Origin: Serratia liquefaciens ATCC 27592
GTDB lineage: Bacteria; Pseudomonadota; Gammaproteobacteria; Enterobacterales; Enterobacteriaceae
Direction of reading: 5' to 3'
DNA: 64,000 bases
NCBI RefSeq assembly: GCF_000422085.1
Contig: NC_021741.1
Location: 3,720,001-3,784,000 of the forward strand
The notes under the pieces are model-generated. The model was given only the letters and a program-made list of their open reading frames with translations. It did not search any database and was not told the DNA's origin. The position numbers and the translations under genes were made by a program. The first letter of the stretch is position 1. Every line of letters starts with the position of its first letter. Below, piece by piece: positions 28,444-37,676 of this stretch.

Positions 28444-30438
28444 ATGTCCTCTCGTAAAGAGCTTGCCAACGCCATCCGCGCACTCAGCATGGACGCCGTA
28501 CAAAAAGCAAATTCCGGTCACCCGGGTGCACCTATGGGCATGGCGGACATCGCCGAAGTCCTGTGGCGTGACTACCTGAACCACAACCCGACCAACCCGC
28601 ACTGGGCTGACCGTGACCGCTTCGTCCTCTCCAACGGCCATGGCTCCATGCTGATTTACAGCCTGCTGCACCTTACCGGCTACGACCTGCCGATGAGCGA
28701 GCTGGAAAACTTCCGCCAGCTGCACTCCAAAACCCCGGGCCACCCGGAATACGGCTACACCCCAGGCGTGGAAACCACCACCGGCCCACTGGGCCAGGGC
28801 ATCGCCAACGCCGTCGGCTTCGCCATTGCCGAACGCACCCTGGCCGCGCAGTTCAACCGCCCGGGCCATGACGTGGTCGACCACCACACCTACGCCTTTA
28901 TGGGCGACGGCTGCATGATGGAAGGCATCTCTCACGAAGTCTGTTCCCTGGCCGGTACCCTCAAGCTCGGCAAACTGACCGCGTTCTACGATGACAACGG
29001 CATCTCCATCGACGGTCACGTGGAAGGCTGGTTCACCGACAACACCGCCGAGCGCTTTGAAGCCTACGGCTGGCACGTGGTGCGTCACGTGGACGGCCAC
29101 AACCCGGATGCCATCAAGGCCGCGATTGAAGAAGCCCGCAAGGTCACCGACAAGCCGTCCCTGCTGATGTGCAAAACCGTGATTGGCTTCGGCTCCCCGA
29201 ACAAGGCCGGTACCCACGACGTGCACGGTGCTGCGCTGGGCGCCGCCGAGGTGGCCGCCACCCGCGAAGCCCTGGGCTGGAAATACGCCGCCTTCGAAAT
29301 CCCGCAGGACATCTATGCCCAGTGGGATGCCAAAGAAGCCGGCAAGGCGAAAGAAGCGGCCTGGAACGACAAGTTCGCCGCCTACGCCAAGGCCTTCCCG
29401 GAACTGGCGGCCGAGTTCAAACGCCGCATGAACGGCGAACTGCCGGCCAACTGGAAAGCCGACGCCAAAGCCTTCGTCGAGCAGCTGCAGGCCAACCCGG
29501 CCAACATCGCCAGCCGCAAGGCCTCGCAGAACGCGCTGGAAGCCTTCGGAAAGGTGCTGCCTGAGTTCCTCGGCGGCTCCGCTGACCTGGCGCCTAGCAA
29601 CCTGACCATGTGGTCCGGCTCGAAAGCGCTGAACGTTGACCCGGCGGGTAACTACATCCACTACGGCGTGCGCGAGTTCGGCATGACCGCCATCACCAAC
29701 GGCATCGCGCTGCACGGCGGCTTCCTGCCGTACTCCGCGACCTTCCTGATGTTCGTGGAATACGCCCGTAACGCGGTGCGCATGGCGGCGCTGATGAAAA
29801 TCCGCAACGTGTTCGTTTATACCCACGACTCCATCGGTCTGGGCGAAGACGGCCCGACACACCAGCCGGTTGAGCAGATTGCCAGCCTGCGCGTGACCCC
29901 GAACATGAGCACCTGGCGTCCGTGTGACCAGGTGGAATCGGCGATTGCCTGGCAGTACGGCATCGAGCGCAATGACGGCCCGACCACGCTGATTTTCTCG
30001 CGTCAGAACCTGACCCAGCAGCCACGTACCGCGGAGCAGCTGGCCAACGTTTACCGCGGCGGCTACGTGCTGAAGGACTGTGCCGGTACGCCGGACGTCA
30101 TCCTGATTGCCACCGGTTCGGAAGTGGGCATCACCGTGGAAGCGGCAGACAAGCTGAGCGCGGCGGGCACCAAGGTGCGCGTGGTCTCGATGCCGTCTAC
30201 CGACGCTTTCGACAAGCAGGACGCGGCTTACCGTGAATCCGTGCTGCCGGCGGCGGTCACTGCCCGCGTGGCGGTGGAAGCGGGTATCGCGGACTACTGG
30301 TACAAGTACGTGGGCCTGAACGGCGCTATCGTGGGCATGACCACCTTTGGTGAGTCGGCACCGGCAGAGCAGCTGTTCAAAGAGTTCGGCTTCACCGTGG
30401 ATAACGTGGTGGCCAAGGCGCAGGCACTGCTGAAATAA
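28444..30438 (+). CDS. tktB: Transketolase
   Basis: Thiamine-diphosphate enzyme transferring two-carbon units in the pentose phosphate pathway. The 664-residue protein opens [32 protein letters not shown] (substrate His in SGHPG). It has the ThDP-binding motif [12 protein letters not shown]...DDN at about 155-190, the catalytic Glu region [11 protein letters not shown] near 410, and [16 protein letters not shown] near 460. It is cotranscribed with talA. The choice of tktB over tktA rests on the talA linkage. Strong GC3 bias leaves a long open frame on the opposite strand, which is not a gene. Confidence 0.95.
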   Translation: MSSRKELANAIRALSMDAVQKANSGHPGAPMGMADIAEVLWRDYLNHNPTNPHWADRDRFVLSNGHGSMLIYSLLHLTGYDLPMSELENFRQLHSKTPGHPEYGYTPGVETTTGPLGQGIANAVGFAIAERTLAAQFNRPGHDVVDHHTYAFMGDGCMMEGISHEVCSLAGTLKLGKLTAFYDDNGISIDGHVEGWFTDNTAERFEAYGWHVVRHVDGHNPDAIKAAIEEARKVTDKPSLLMCKTVIGFGSPNKAGTHDVHGAALGAAEVAATREALGWKYAAFEIPQDIYAQWDAKEAGKAKEAAWNDKFAAYAKAFPELAAEFKRRMNGELPANWKADAKAFVEQLQANPANIASRKASQNALEAFGKVLPEFLGGSADLAPSNLTMWSGSKALNVDPAGNYIHYGVREFGMTAITNGIALHGGFLPYSATFLMFVEYARNAVRMAALMKIRNVFVYTHDSIGLGEDGPTHQPVEQIASLRVTPNMSTWRPCDQVESAIAWQYGIERNDGPTTLIFSRQNLTQQPRTAEQLANVYRGGYVLKDCAGTPDVILIATGSEVGITVEAADKLSAAGTKVRVVSMPSTDAFDKQDAAYRESVLPAAVTARVAVEAGIADYWYKYVGLNGAIVGMTTFGESAPAEQLFKEFGFTVDNVVAKAQALLK

Positions 30439-30463
30439 GGCATCTCGCGTCGCGTTACCCCAG

Positions 30464-30487
30464 GCCCGGCATCTTGCCGGGCTTTTT
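30464..30487 (+). terminator. Terminator after tktB
   Basis: GCCCGGCA / TGCCGGGC stem, loop TCT, followed by TTTTT. Confidence 0.92.
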
Positions 30488-31062
30488 CGTTCTGGTGGAG
30501 ACTCTTTTTAAAACTCCTATTAACTTCCACTCGATTGAGTTAACCACAAGCAGGTAGTTTATAACTTTACTTTATTTAAAATGACGTCAAAACCCGCAAC
30601 AGACATAATGAAAATAAAATAACCCCCGCGATAGTTTTATTAAGAAATCAGTTTGCGAGATGTTTATTGATTTTTAGTGCCATTATTTTTATTGCAAAAT
30701 GGCATATTAATAAGCACCTCATATAACTAATGAAACAGCGCCCCTTGGAACATGCTGTGCACATTTAAACAACAAAAACAAAACAACCAATAAAATCAGT
30801 TGATTATAAACAATCTCGACAAAACACAATAGCTAACAACTATTGATACTTATTTTTTGATCGATACTACCGATAGATTTAACCGATCAAAAGATAAAAA
30901 TTAATAGATTGAACGATACGAACATAGCGTGTAATTTTCATTCCTATTTTAAAAACCCAAAAGGATAAAATAAAAAAACAAGAGAAAAGTGTTTCCTTCC
31001 GCATTTAGAATCAACTGAGACAATGATATAGGGATATTTAAAACTGACATGAGGGAGACACC
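30488..31062. other. AT-rich gene-free stretch before the UreE-like gene
   Basis: About 575 bp of markedly AT-rich DNA, far below the window's GC average, with no plausible gene. It contains an inverted repeat TTTTGATCG-N20-CGATCAAAA (30855-30892) and a small stem CAATAG / CTATTG (30827-30845). It probably holds the promoter of the UreE-like gene and is a likely H-NS target and sign of acquired DNA. Confidence 0.6.
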
Positions 31063-31611
31063 ATGATTATTATCAGCGAAACACTTGGAAACATAAATCG
31101 GCACAAAGAGTGGCAAGACAAGATCCGCGGAACCTCACCAGACTATCTCATTCTGGATTCCGCGCAGTTGGAAAAAGAATGTCATCAACAATCCACCCAT
31201 GATGGGCTGAGGCTGGCCGTGTTTATGCCACCCAACAGCACGCTGGCGGATGGCGACATTTTAATCTGGGATGAGGAGACGAAAAACGCCGTTATCGTGA
31301 AGGTTATCTCGCATGACATTATGGTGATTAACCTGCAGCGCCTGCTCTGCGTCAATGCAGACGCCATTATTCACTATACGTTCAAACTGGGTTTGATTTT
31401 GGGGCAACATAAGCTGCACGCCATGATAAAGAACAACCTGGTTTACGTCCCGATCACCATCGCGACCAGCACGTTGGACGCCCTGTTCAAAGAGAACGGT
31501 TTTCACTCCCTGTCCTATTGGTATGTCAACGGTGCCGATATTTCGTCCTTGTTAACCCCCAATGAAATCGATCTGCTGTTCGACGGTATCTTTCCCTCTA
31601 GCCATGCGTGA
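31063..31611 (+). CDS. Orphan UreE-like (urease accessory) protein
   Basis: UreE is a nickel metallochaperone for urease. This 182-residue protein follows the Yersinia-type UreE layout: MIIISETLGNI N-terminus, LADGDILIWDEETK (about 61-74) ending the first domain, and a C-terminal metallochaperone-like domain with KNNLVYVPITIATSTLDALF (123-142) and a LLTPNEIDLLF tail. Against recalled UreE sequences, the conserved metal His of the GN-H motif appears as Lys 117, and the His-rich C-terminal tail is absent. His 116 and His 119 are nearby. No urease structural genes are in the window. GC content is low and it precedes an AraC regulator. Current function is unknown. Confidence 0.7.
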   Translation: MIIISETLGNINRHKEWQDKIRGTSPDYLILDSAQLEKECHQQSTHDGLRLAVFMPPNSTLADGDILIWDEETKNAVIVKVISHDIMVINLQRLLCVNADAIIHYTFKLGLILGQHKLHAMIKNNLVYVPITIATSTLDALFKENGFHSLSYWYVNGADISSLLTPNEIDLLFDGIFPSSHA

Positions 31612-31725
31612 CATCAGGAACCTATCCCGCCCGCTGTCAGCATTCTTTTTATAAATCAGAGGCCATTCACCCAAGCAACAGAGTATGAACACCCCAAAAA
31701 GCCGATGTGATAAAAGGAGTTTTCC

Positions 31726-32148
31726 ATGGCAATTAATATGCAGATTTTTATTAATGACATGATTAAATGGATAGAAAACAATTTGGGTGCAGAGCTGGAT
31801 ATTGAAACCATTGCCAAGAAATCCGGCTACAGCAGATTCCATATTCAGCGGCTTTTCAAATTGCATGCCGGACTGACCATTGCCCAATATATCAGAATGC
31901 GACGAGTCACCGAGGCGGCTATCGCCCTGAGGTTCACCGACAGAAAAATCATGGATATCGCACTAGACTATGGCTTTGACTCTCAGCAGGTTTTTACCCG
32001 AATATTCAAAAAACAGCTAAAGACCACGCCAGGCGAGCTGAGGAGAAGCAAGCAATTAAACAATAAGCGGCTCTGCCATTCCTTATACATGCCGACGATG
32101 CCACAAAAAATACCGACAGGCCCACCTAACGCCCACAAGCATAGTTAG
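31726..32148 (+). CDS. AraC-family regulator, Rob/MarA/SoxS-like
   Basis: DNA-binding transcriptional regulator of 140 residues made almost only of the AraC double helix-turn-helix: first HTH about 24-45 (IETIAKKSGYSRFHIQRLFK), second about 72-95 (IMDIALDYGFDSQQVFTRIFKKQ), then a short basic tail. It resembles the N-terminal part of Rob without Rob's effector domain, so activity may be set by its amount, as for MarA and SoxS. AAAGGAG precedes the start. It lies 114 bp after the UreE-like gene in the same direction. Targets are unknown. Confidence 0.82.
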   Translation: MAINMQIFINDMIKWIENNLGAELDIETIAKKSGYSRFHIQRLFKLHAGLTIAQYIRMRRVTEAAIALRFTDRKIMDIALDYGFDSQQVFTRIFKKQLKTTPGELRRSKQLNNKRLCHSLYMPTMPQKIPTGPPNAHKHS

Positions 32149-32157
32149 CGAACGTGG

Positions 32158-32188
32158 GGTCATCTCGCCGTTCACCGGCGAGATGACC
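32158..32188. terminator. Bidirectional terminator between araC-type gene and nudK
   Basis: A 13-bp perfect stem GGTCATCTCGCCG / CGGCGAGATGACC, loop TTCAC, sits between convergent genes. The T-run is poor. Confidence 0.65.
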
Positions 32189-32196
32189 AGCAGGTC

Positions 32197-32772
32197 TCAG
32201 CCCATGATCCGATGAATTTGCAGGTACTGCAGCAGCATGATGGTTTTGCCGTCTTTAATACGGCCGTCGGCAATCATCGCCACCGCTTCGGTAAAGGGCA
32301 GTTCTACTACCTCAATATCTTCGTCTTCGATACCGCCGCCGGCCGCATTGCGCTCGTCGTCATGGTACTCGGCAATAAAGAAATGGACGATCTCGGTTAC
32401 GCCGCCTGGCGACATATAGGCTTCGAAAATCTTCTGCACGTCACCGACCTGAAAACCGGTTTCTTCTACCGCTTCGCGACGTGCGCATTGCTCTGGAGAA
32501 TCGGCATCCAACAAGCCAGCACAGGCCTCTAACAGCATGCCACTGTCGTTGCCGTTCACATACGTCGGCATGCGGAACTGATTGGTCAGCACCACGGTCC
32601 CTTTGGCACGGTTGTACAACAAAATGGTTGCGCCATTACCACGATCGTAGACTTCGCGCATCTGCTGAACGGAACCGCCATCCTTACGCTTGAGATCAAA
32701 AGTATATTTGTGCAGCACATACCAGTTATCCGAAAGCAGCTCTTTCTTCACATTCTCAATTTTCGCCGACAT
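32197..32772 (-). CDS. nudK: GDP-mannose pyrophosphatase NudK
   Basis: Nudix hydrolase that splits GDP-mannose to GMP and mannose-1-phosphate. The 191-residue protein is the same length as E. coli NudK, with the Nudix box at about 85-107 (G-x5-E-x5[11 protein letters not shown] helix present), [16 protein letters not shown] and GIEDEDIEV conserved. It is syntenic with tktB upstream in E. coli. The start has an AAGGGTT site. It is monocistronic between two terminators. Confidence 0.94.
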   Translation of the reverse strand: MSAKIENVKKELLSDNWYVLHKYTFDLKRKDGGSVQQMREVYDRGNGATILLYNRAKGTVVLTNQFRMPTYVNGNDSGMLLEACAGLLDADSPEQCARREAVEETGFQVGDVQKIFEAYMSPGGVTEIVHFFIAEYHDDERNAAGGGIEDEDIEVVELPFTEAVAMIADGRIKDGKTIMLLQYLQIHRIMG

Positions 32773-32851
32773 GAACCCTTCTTCTTTTCCGTTAGCTGAA
32801 ACGCAAAAATGATACCGCGATTAAGCGCCGAAGGGGCAATGGATTTGCAAC

Positions 32852-32885
32852 AAAAAGCCCCGCGGCTCATGGAGCGCTACGGGGC
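32852..32885 (-). terminator. Terminator after napC
   Basis: The GCCCCG...CGGGGC stem, with an inner CTC/GAG pairing, is followed on the minus strand by TTTTTG and ends the nap operon. Confidence 0.75.
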
Positions 32886-32902
32886 ATTTGACCGCAAAAG
32901 AT

Positions 32903-33520
32903 TTAGAACCCGTTAGGAACGTCGCGCATGTCCGGCAGCTTGTGCGCAATCCCCTTGTGGCAATCGATGCAGGTCTTGCCTTCCGTTACCGCCTTGTCGT
33001 GCATCTTCGCCGCCACGGTTTTCTGTGCGGTGAAGTCCATATACTCGAAGTTGTGGCAGTTACGGCACTCCTGAGAATCGTTGGCCTTCATTCGCGCCCA
33101 TTCGTTGCTCGCCATCGCCAGCCGATGCTGGTCAAACTTCTGCGGCGTGTCGATCAGGCCGAACGCCTTGGCGTACAGCTCCTTGCTGGCCTTTATCTTG
33201 CGCAGCATTTTCGGCGCCCATTCATGAGGCACATGGCAATCCGGGCAGGTCGCACGCACGCCGCTGCGGTTGTTGTAATGAACCGTGCCCATGTACTCCT
33301 CGTAGACGTTTTCACGCATTTCATGGCAGCCGATACAGAACTGCTCGGTATTCGCCGCCTCCATGCCGGTATTGAAGCCGCCCCAGAAGATGATCCCGGC
33401 GCCAAAGCCCAGCAACAACAGCGTGCCCAACGCCAGGCGGCTTGGCCTGCGCCACCAGCGCCATAAACGTAACAGCAGGCCGGGCTTTTTCTCAGTCGTG
33501 GTGTGTTTGCGTTCGCTCAT
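32903..33520 (-). CDS. napC: NapC tetraheme quinol dehydrogenase
   Basis: Membrane-anchored c-type cytochrome passing electrons from quinol to periplasmic NapAB. The 205-residue protein has an N-terminal membrane anchor (about 28-48) and four CxxCH heme sites: CIGCH, CPDCH, CRNCH and CIDCH. It is the last gene of napFDABC. The operon lacks napG and napH, so NapC is the only quinol link here, as in several other gammaproteobacteria. Confidence 0.96.
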   Translation of the reverse strand: MSERKHTTTEKKPGLLLRLWRWWRRPSRLALGTLLLLGFGAGIIFWGGFNTGMEAANTEQFCIGCHEMRENVYEEYMGTVHYNNRSGVRATCPDCHVPHEWAPKMLRKIKASKELYAKAFGLIDTPQKFDQHRLAMASNEWARMKANDSQECRNCHNFEYMDFTAQKTVAAKMHDKAVTEGKTCIDCHKGIAHKLPDMRDVPNGF

Positions 33521-33531
33521 AGCTCCCCCGC

Positions 33532-33981
33532 TTAGCGCCCAAAGCCCGGCATGGGCTGGAAATCATTGCCGACAATCGGCGCCGCGTCGGTTTGCGGTAC
33601 GTGGCACTGCAGGCAGAAGTAGCGACGTGGCGCGACATCGCTCAGCACCTTGCCGTCCCGGTCCATAAAGTGCGTCGGGCTGATGCGCGGTGCGCCGGTG
33701 GTGCGGTAATGCTCCACCCCGTGGCACTGCAGGCAACGGTTGGTGTTCTTGCTGATCTGGTAACCGTCAACGCTGTGCGGGATCATCGGCGGCTGATTGA
33801 CATAGTTCAGCGCCATCCGCTCCTGCTGTTTCGGCATCGAAATCGGCCCGCCGACCGAGGCGGACACTTCCGGAGACTTGCTGAGATCAACATCACCCGC
33901 GGCAAACGCCAAGCCGGCGAACGCCAGCGACAATAAGGTCACCCACAGGGCAAGCGTCTTTTTCATAACAGGGCTTTTCAT
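33532..33981 (-). CDS. napB: NapB diheme cytochrome subunit of periplasmic nitrate reductase
   Basis: Periplasmic electron-transfer subunit bound to NapA. The 149-residue precursor has a Sec signal ending AFA and two CxxCH sites ([10 protein letters not shown] and [10 protein letters not shown]). I keep the first ATG (33981), because GGGAG lies 10 bp upstream and the second Met lacks a site. It is 11 bp upstream of napC. The length equals E. coli NapB. Confidence 0.95.
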   Translation of the reverse strand: MKSPVMKKTLALWVTLLSLAFAGLAFAAGDVDLSKSPEVSASVGGPISMPKQQERMALNYVNQPPMIPHSVDGYQISKNTNRCLQCHGVEHYRTTGAPRISPTHFMDRDGKVLSDVAPRRYFCLQCHVPQTDAAPIVGNDFQPMPGFGR

Positions 33982-34035
33982 TTTTATTTGGCTCCCGGGT
34001 AATAAAATGGGGTCTTCATTCGCAATTCGTCAGCC

Positions 34036-36522
34036 TCACACCTTCTGCAACTTCACGGCGCATTTCTTGAAGTCGACTTCTTTAGAAAGCGGATCGGTGG
34101 CGTCCAGCGTCAGGTTATTCACCAACTGCGCCGCATCGAAGAACGGCATGTACACCAGTCCTCTTGGCGGGCGGTTACGGCCACGAGTTTCGACAGAACT
34201 GATCACCTCACCGCGGCGCGACAGCACCTTGACCTTGTCACCACGACGCAGGCCACGGCTTTTGGCATCCAGCGGATGGATAAACAACACCGCCTGCGGA
34301 AAGGCGCGATGCAGCTCCGGTACCCGTCGGGTCATGGTGCCGGTGTGCCAATGCTCCAGCACCCGACCGGTGGAAAGCCAAAGATCGTATTCGCCGTCCG
34401 GGCTTTCCGCCGCCGGTTCAAACGGCAGCGCAAAGATCACCGCCTTGCCGTCGGGTTTACCGTAGAAACGCACCGCTTCGCCCGCCTTCACATACGGATC
34501 CGTTCCTTCGCGGTAGCGCCACAGCGTTTCTTTGCCGTCCACCACCGGCCAACGCAGACCGCGTGCCTGGTGGTAACTGTCGAACGGCGCCAAATCGTGA
34601 CCGTGGCCACGCCCGAAACCGGCATACTCCTCAAACAACCCTTTCTGCAGATAGAAGCCGACTTCCCGCGCCTCATCGTTGAGCTGGTCCGCCGGGATTT
34701 CCGACAGCGGGTACTTATTGACCTGGCCGTTGGCGAACAGCACGTCGTACAACGTTTTGCCGCGATATTCCGGCTTTTGCGCCAGCAGATCGGCCGGCCA
34801 CACTTCCTCAACCTTGAAGCGTTTGGAGAACTCCACCAGTTGCCACAGATCGGATTTTGCCTCGCCCGGCGCTTTCACCTGCTGACGCCAGAACTGAGTA
34901 CGACGCTCCGCATTGCCATAGGCGCCCTCTTTCTCCACCCACATGGCAGTCGGCAGGATCAGATCGGCGGCTAATGCGCTGACGGTCGGATAGGGATCGG
35001 ACACCACCACAAAGTTGCGCGGATCGCGCCAGCCCGGCATCCTTTCTTCATTGATGTTCGGCCCGGCCTGCATGTTGTTGTTACACATCACCCAGTAGGC
35101 GTTCAGCTTGCCGTCTTTCAGCGCACGGTCTTGCGCCACCGCATGCAAACCGACTTTCGCCGGGATGGTGCCGGCCGGCAGTAGCCATTTCTGTTCGGCG
35201 ATTTGGCGGTGTTTCTCATTGGTGACCACCATGTCAGCCGGCAGACGGTGAGAGAAAGTCCCGACCTCACGTGCGGTTCCGCACGCAGAAGGCTGGCCGG
35301 TCAGGGAGAACGGCCCGCAGCCGGGCTTGGAGATCTTGCCGGTCAGCAAGTGCAGGTTGTAGCACAGGTTATTGGCCCACACGCCGCGCGTATGCTGGTT
35401 GAAGCCCATTGTCCAGTACGACACCACCTTGATGTTCGGGTCAGCATACAGCTTCGCCAGCGCTTCCAACTGGTCTTCCGGCACGCCGCTCATTTGGGCC
35501 GTTTTTTCCAGCGTGTATTCCGCCACGAAGGCTTTGTACTCTTCGAAACTCATCGGCTCGGAAGCATCTGAACCTGGGTTTTTCGCTTTTTTCTCCAGTG
35601 GATGCGTCGGACGCAAGCCGTAGCCGATATCCGTCGCACCGCGGCGGAAATTGACGTGCCGATTCAGGAAGTCCTGATCCACCGCGTTGTTTTGAATGAT
35701 GTAGTTGGCGATGTAGTTCATGATCGCCAAATCGGTCTGCGGCGTGAACACCATGCCGTTGTCCGCCAGTTCGAAGCTGCGGTGCTCAAAGGTGGACAAC
35801 ACAGAGACGTTGACGTGCTGGTTGCTCAGGCGACGGTCGGTAATGCGCGACCACAGGATCGGGTGCATCTCCGCCATGTTGGAGCCCCACAGCACAAAGG
35901 CGTCGGCCTGCTCGATATCGTCATAGCAGCCCATAGGCTCGTCCATGCCGAAGGTGCGCATAAAGCCCACCACCGCCGACGCCATGCAGTGACGTGCGTT
36001 AGGATCCAGGTTATTGGAACGCAGCCCGGCCTTGAGCAACTTGGCGGCAGCGTAGCCTTCCCACACCGTCCACTGGCCGGAGCCGAACATACCGACCGCC
36101 TCTGGACCTTTCTCTTTCAAAGCCTGCTTGAACTTGTCAGCCATGACGTCGAAAGCCTGCTGCCAGCTGACCGGGGTAAATTCGCCTTCTTTATGGTACT
36201 GGCCGTCTTTCATGCGCAGCAGCGGCTGAGTCAGACGGTCTTTGCCGTACATGATTTTTGGCAGGAAATAGCCTTTGATGCAGCTCAACCCACGGTTGAC
36301 CGCCGCGTCCGGATCGCCCTGCGAGGCAACAATACGGCCATTCTGAGTGCCGACCAGCACCCCGCAGCCGGTGCCGCAGAAACGGCATGGCGCTTTGTCC
36401 CATTTGATAGCGTCAGCACTGCCCGCCACCGCCTGTGCCACCGTGGGAATAGTCAGCCCGGCGGCGGCCGCAGCGGCTACCGCGGCATTAGCTTTCATGA
36501 AGTCTCGACGACTGAGTTTCAT
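34036..36522 (-). CDS. napA: NapA catalytic subunit of periplasmic nitrate reductase
   Basis: Molybdo-bis-MGD enzyme reducing nitrate to nitrite in the periplasm. The 828-residue protein begins with a twin-arginine signal (SRRDFMK), then the [4Fe-4S] motif C-x2-C-x3-C-x27-C starting at CRFCGTGC (about residue 46). The Mo-ligand Cys is in ARHCMAS near residue 180, followed by the molybdopterin-binding domains, and the C-terminal domain begins near [11 protein letters not shown]. The ATG overlaps the napD stop by 4 bp. Identity is certain. Confidence 0.97.
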   Translation of the reverse strand: MKLSRRDFMKANAAVAAAAAAGLTIPTVAQAVAGSADAIKWDKAPCRFCGTGCGVLVGTQNGRIVASQGDPDAAVNRGLSCIKGYFLPKIMYGKDRLTQPLLRMKDGQYHKEGEFTPVSWQQAFDVMADKFKQALKEKGPEAVGMFGSGQWTVWEGYAAAKLLKAGLRSNNLDPNARHCMASAVVGFMRTFGMDEPMGCYDDIEQADAFVLWGSNMAEMHPILWSRITDRRLSNQHVNVSVLSTFEHRSFELADNGMVFTPQTDLAIMNYIANYIIQNNAVDQDFLNRHVNFRRGATDIGYGLRPTHPLEKKAKNPGSDASEPMSFEEYKAFVAEYTLEKTAQMSGVPEDQLEALAKLYADPNIKVVSYWTMGFNQHTRGVWANNLCYNLHLLTGKISKPGCGPFSLTGQPSACGTAREVGTFSHRLPADMVVTNEKHRQIAEQKWLLPAGTIPAKVGLHAVAQDRALKDGKLNAYWVMCNNNMQAGPNINEERMPGWRDPRNFVVVSDPYPTVSALAADLILPTAMWVEKEGAYGNAERRTQFWRQQVKAPGEAKSDLWQLVEFSKRFKVEEVWPADLLAQKPEYRGKTLYDVLFANGQVNKYPLSEIPADQLNDEAREVGFYLQKGLFEEYAGFGRGHGHDLAPFDSYHQARGLRWPVVDGKETLWRYREGTDPYVKAGEAVRFYGKPDGKAVIFALPFEPAAESPDGEYDLWLSTGRVLEHWHTGTMTRRVPELHRAFPQAVLFIHPLDAKSRGLRRGDKVKVLSRRGEVISSVETRGRNRPPRGLVYMPFFDAAQLVNNLTLDATDPLSKEVDFKKCAVKLQKV

Positions 36523-36785
36523 GGCGTTACCTCACCTTGAGTGTCCTGCTGGTGATAAACCAGCGATACCGCCAGCACGCCATCCAGATTGCGCACCGAC
36601 TCAATTTTTTCCAGCAGCCCTTGAGAGCATGCCGCTTGCATCACTACCACCAGCTTGCCGTTCTGCTGATCCTGCGCCGGAATTTCCGTGTCAGCGATCG
36701 CCAGCAAGGCCGTGACGAGTTGGGGAAAGCTTTCCGGTCTCGCCTGCACGACCAGACCGCTGACATGCCATTCGCTATTCATCAT
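36519..36785 (-). CDS. napD: NapD chaperone for NapA maturation
   Basis: Cytoplasmic chaperone that binds the NapA twin-arginine signal until cofactors are inserted. The 88-residue protein shows the family pattern [13 protein letters not shown]...[20 protein letters not shown] (ends only). Two adjacent ATGs (36785 and 36782) are both possible. It overlaps napF upstream and napA downstream. Confidence 0.93.
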   Translation of the reverse strand: MMNSEWHVSGLVVQARPESFPQLVTALLAIADTEIPAQDQQNGKLVVVMQAACSQGLLEKIESVRNLDGVLAVSLVYHQQDTQGEVTP

Positions 36786-37275
36786 TATTATTTTCGCTCT
36801 GGGTTAAGGTGACGGCGCCGGTCGGGCAACCGGCGACACAGGCGCCGCAGCCGTTGCAGGCTGCTGCATCCAATACCGGCTGCGCCATTTCGCCCAAGCG
36901 GGGCCGAAAGCGGATCGCCTGGGGCTCGCAGCTGTCCTGGCAGCTGCGGCACTCCACGCCCCGCTGTGCCAGGCAGGCAGTACCGAATACCGCGTGTTGT
37001 CGCCAGGGGGTTTCCGTCAGTGGACGAAACACAGGTTCCGCGCAGGCCTGCGCACAACGCCCGCAAAACGTGCATTCCGCGCGTTGGAAATCAATTTCGG
37101 GAAAACCGCCGCTGCCGCTGATGAGCACCCCGGTTTCACAGGCGCGAACGCAGGCCTGACAGCGGGTGCAATCGGTAATAAAAAGGGATCCTTGCCGCGA
37201 CCACGGGGGACGGATCGCAGCGGTTGGCTGACGCCATTGTCCTCCGAGCAGTTTGCGTCGCGACAATATGGTCAT
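36775..37275 (-). CDS. napF: NapF ferredoxin-type protein
   Basis: Cytoplasmic iron-sulfur protein that assists NapA iron-sulfur insertion. The 166-residue protein has four Cys clusters of ferredoxin type: CTRCQACVRAC, CTFCGRCAQAC, CRSCQDSC and CNGCGACVAGC. I start at the ATG at 37275 (MTILSRRKLL), which has AAGGA 9 bp upstream, rather than the Met codons at 37293 or 37302. It is the first gene of napFDABC and its 3' end overlaps napD. Confidence 0.93.
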   Translation of the reverse strand: MTILSRRKLLGGQWRQPTAAIRPPWSRQGSLFITDCTRCQACVRACETGVLISGSGGFPEIDFQRAECTFCGRCAQACAEPVFRPLTETPWRQHAVFGTACLAQRGVECRSCQDSCEPQAIRFRPRLGEMAQPVLDAAACNGCGACVAGCPTGAVTLTQSENNNDE

Positions 37276-37436
37276 GCTGGTTATCCTTGACATTGCAAAC
37301 ACGGCATCGCGTGTAAATAGAACCTGTTTTTGTATTGTTATTGTTGCTGCTGTGCCCAGTGGGTTTCATCATGCTGACAGGCATAAACCCCTGAGAAAGA
37401 CGGGGGTAAGATAAGAGGAGCGCGGGGGGTATATAA

Positions 37437-37452
37437 TCCCCCTAAAGGGGTA
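37437..37452. promoter_or_regulatory. Candidate NarP/NarL 7-2-7 site
   Basis: TCCCCCT-AA-AGGGGTA is an inverted pair of heptamers with 2-bp spacing; the right half reads TACCCCT on the minus strand, a consensus NarP heptamer. If centred at -44.5, as at the E. coli napF promoter, it points to a -10-like element near 37405-37412. It lies in the napF-narQ divergent region (37276-37676). Confidence 0.6.
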
Positions 37453-37466
37453 AATACGGGGGTAGC

Positions 37467-37480
37467 TTGCGCCAGATCAA
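37467..37480. promoter_or_regulatory. Candidate FNR site in nap-narQ region
   Basis: TTGCG-CCAG-ATCAA matches the FNR consensus TTGAT-N4-ATCAA at 8 of 10 positions and lies 29 bp (centre to centre) upstream of the NarP-type site relative to napF. Confidence 0.5.
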
Positions 37481-37676
37481 TCTATTAATGGGGTTCGCGG
37501 GGTTTTCGTCCCCGATCTGCCGTCAAACGCTATCTAGTTGATTATATAACGTAGATGCTTACCGCTGCGACGAACGACCTGGCGCACAATGCCACGCATT
37601 TTAGTTGCAAAAGTTATAATTTTGCTTTCGAATGAAACCCGGCAATGCCCATTGCCTGCAAGAGAAGGATGAAGGA

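Noticed and set aside
28330..29862. 510-codon open frame antisense to talA/tktB
   Set aside because: It is a mirror of the strong GC3 codon bias of tktB; composition is Gly/Val/His-rich with no domain, and tktB itself is an unambiguous full-length gene.
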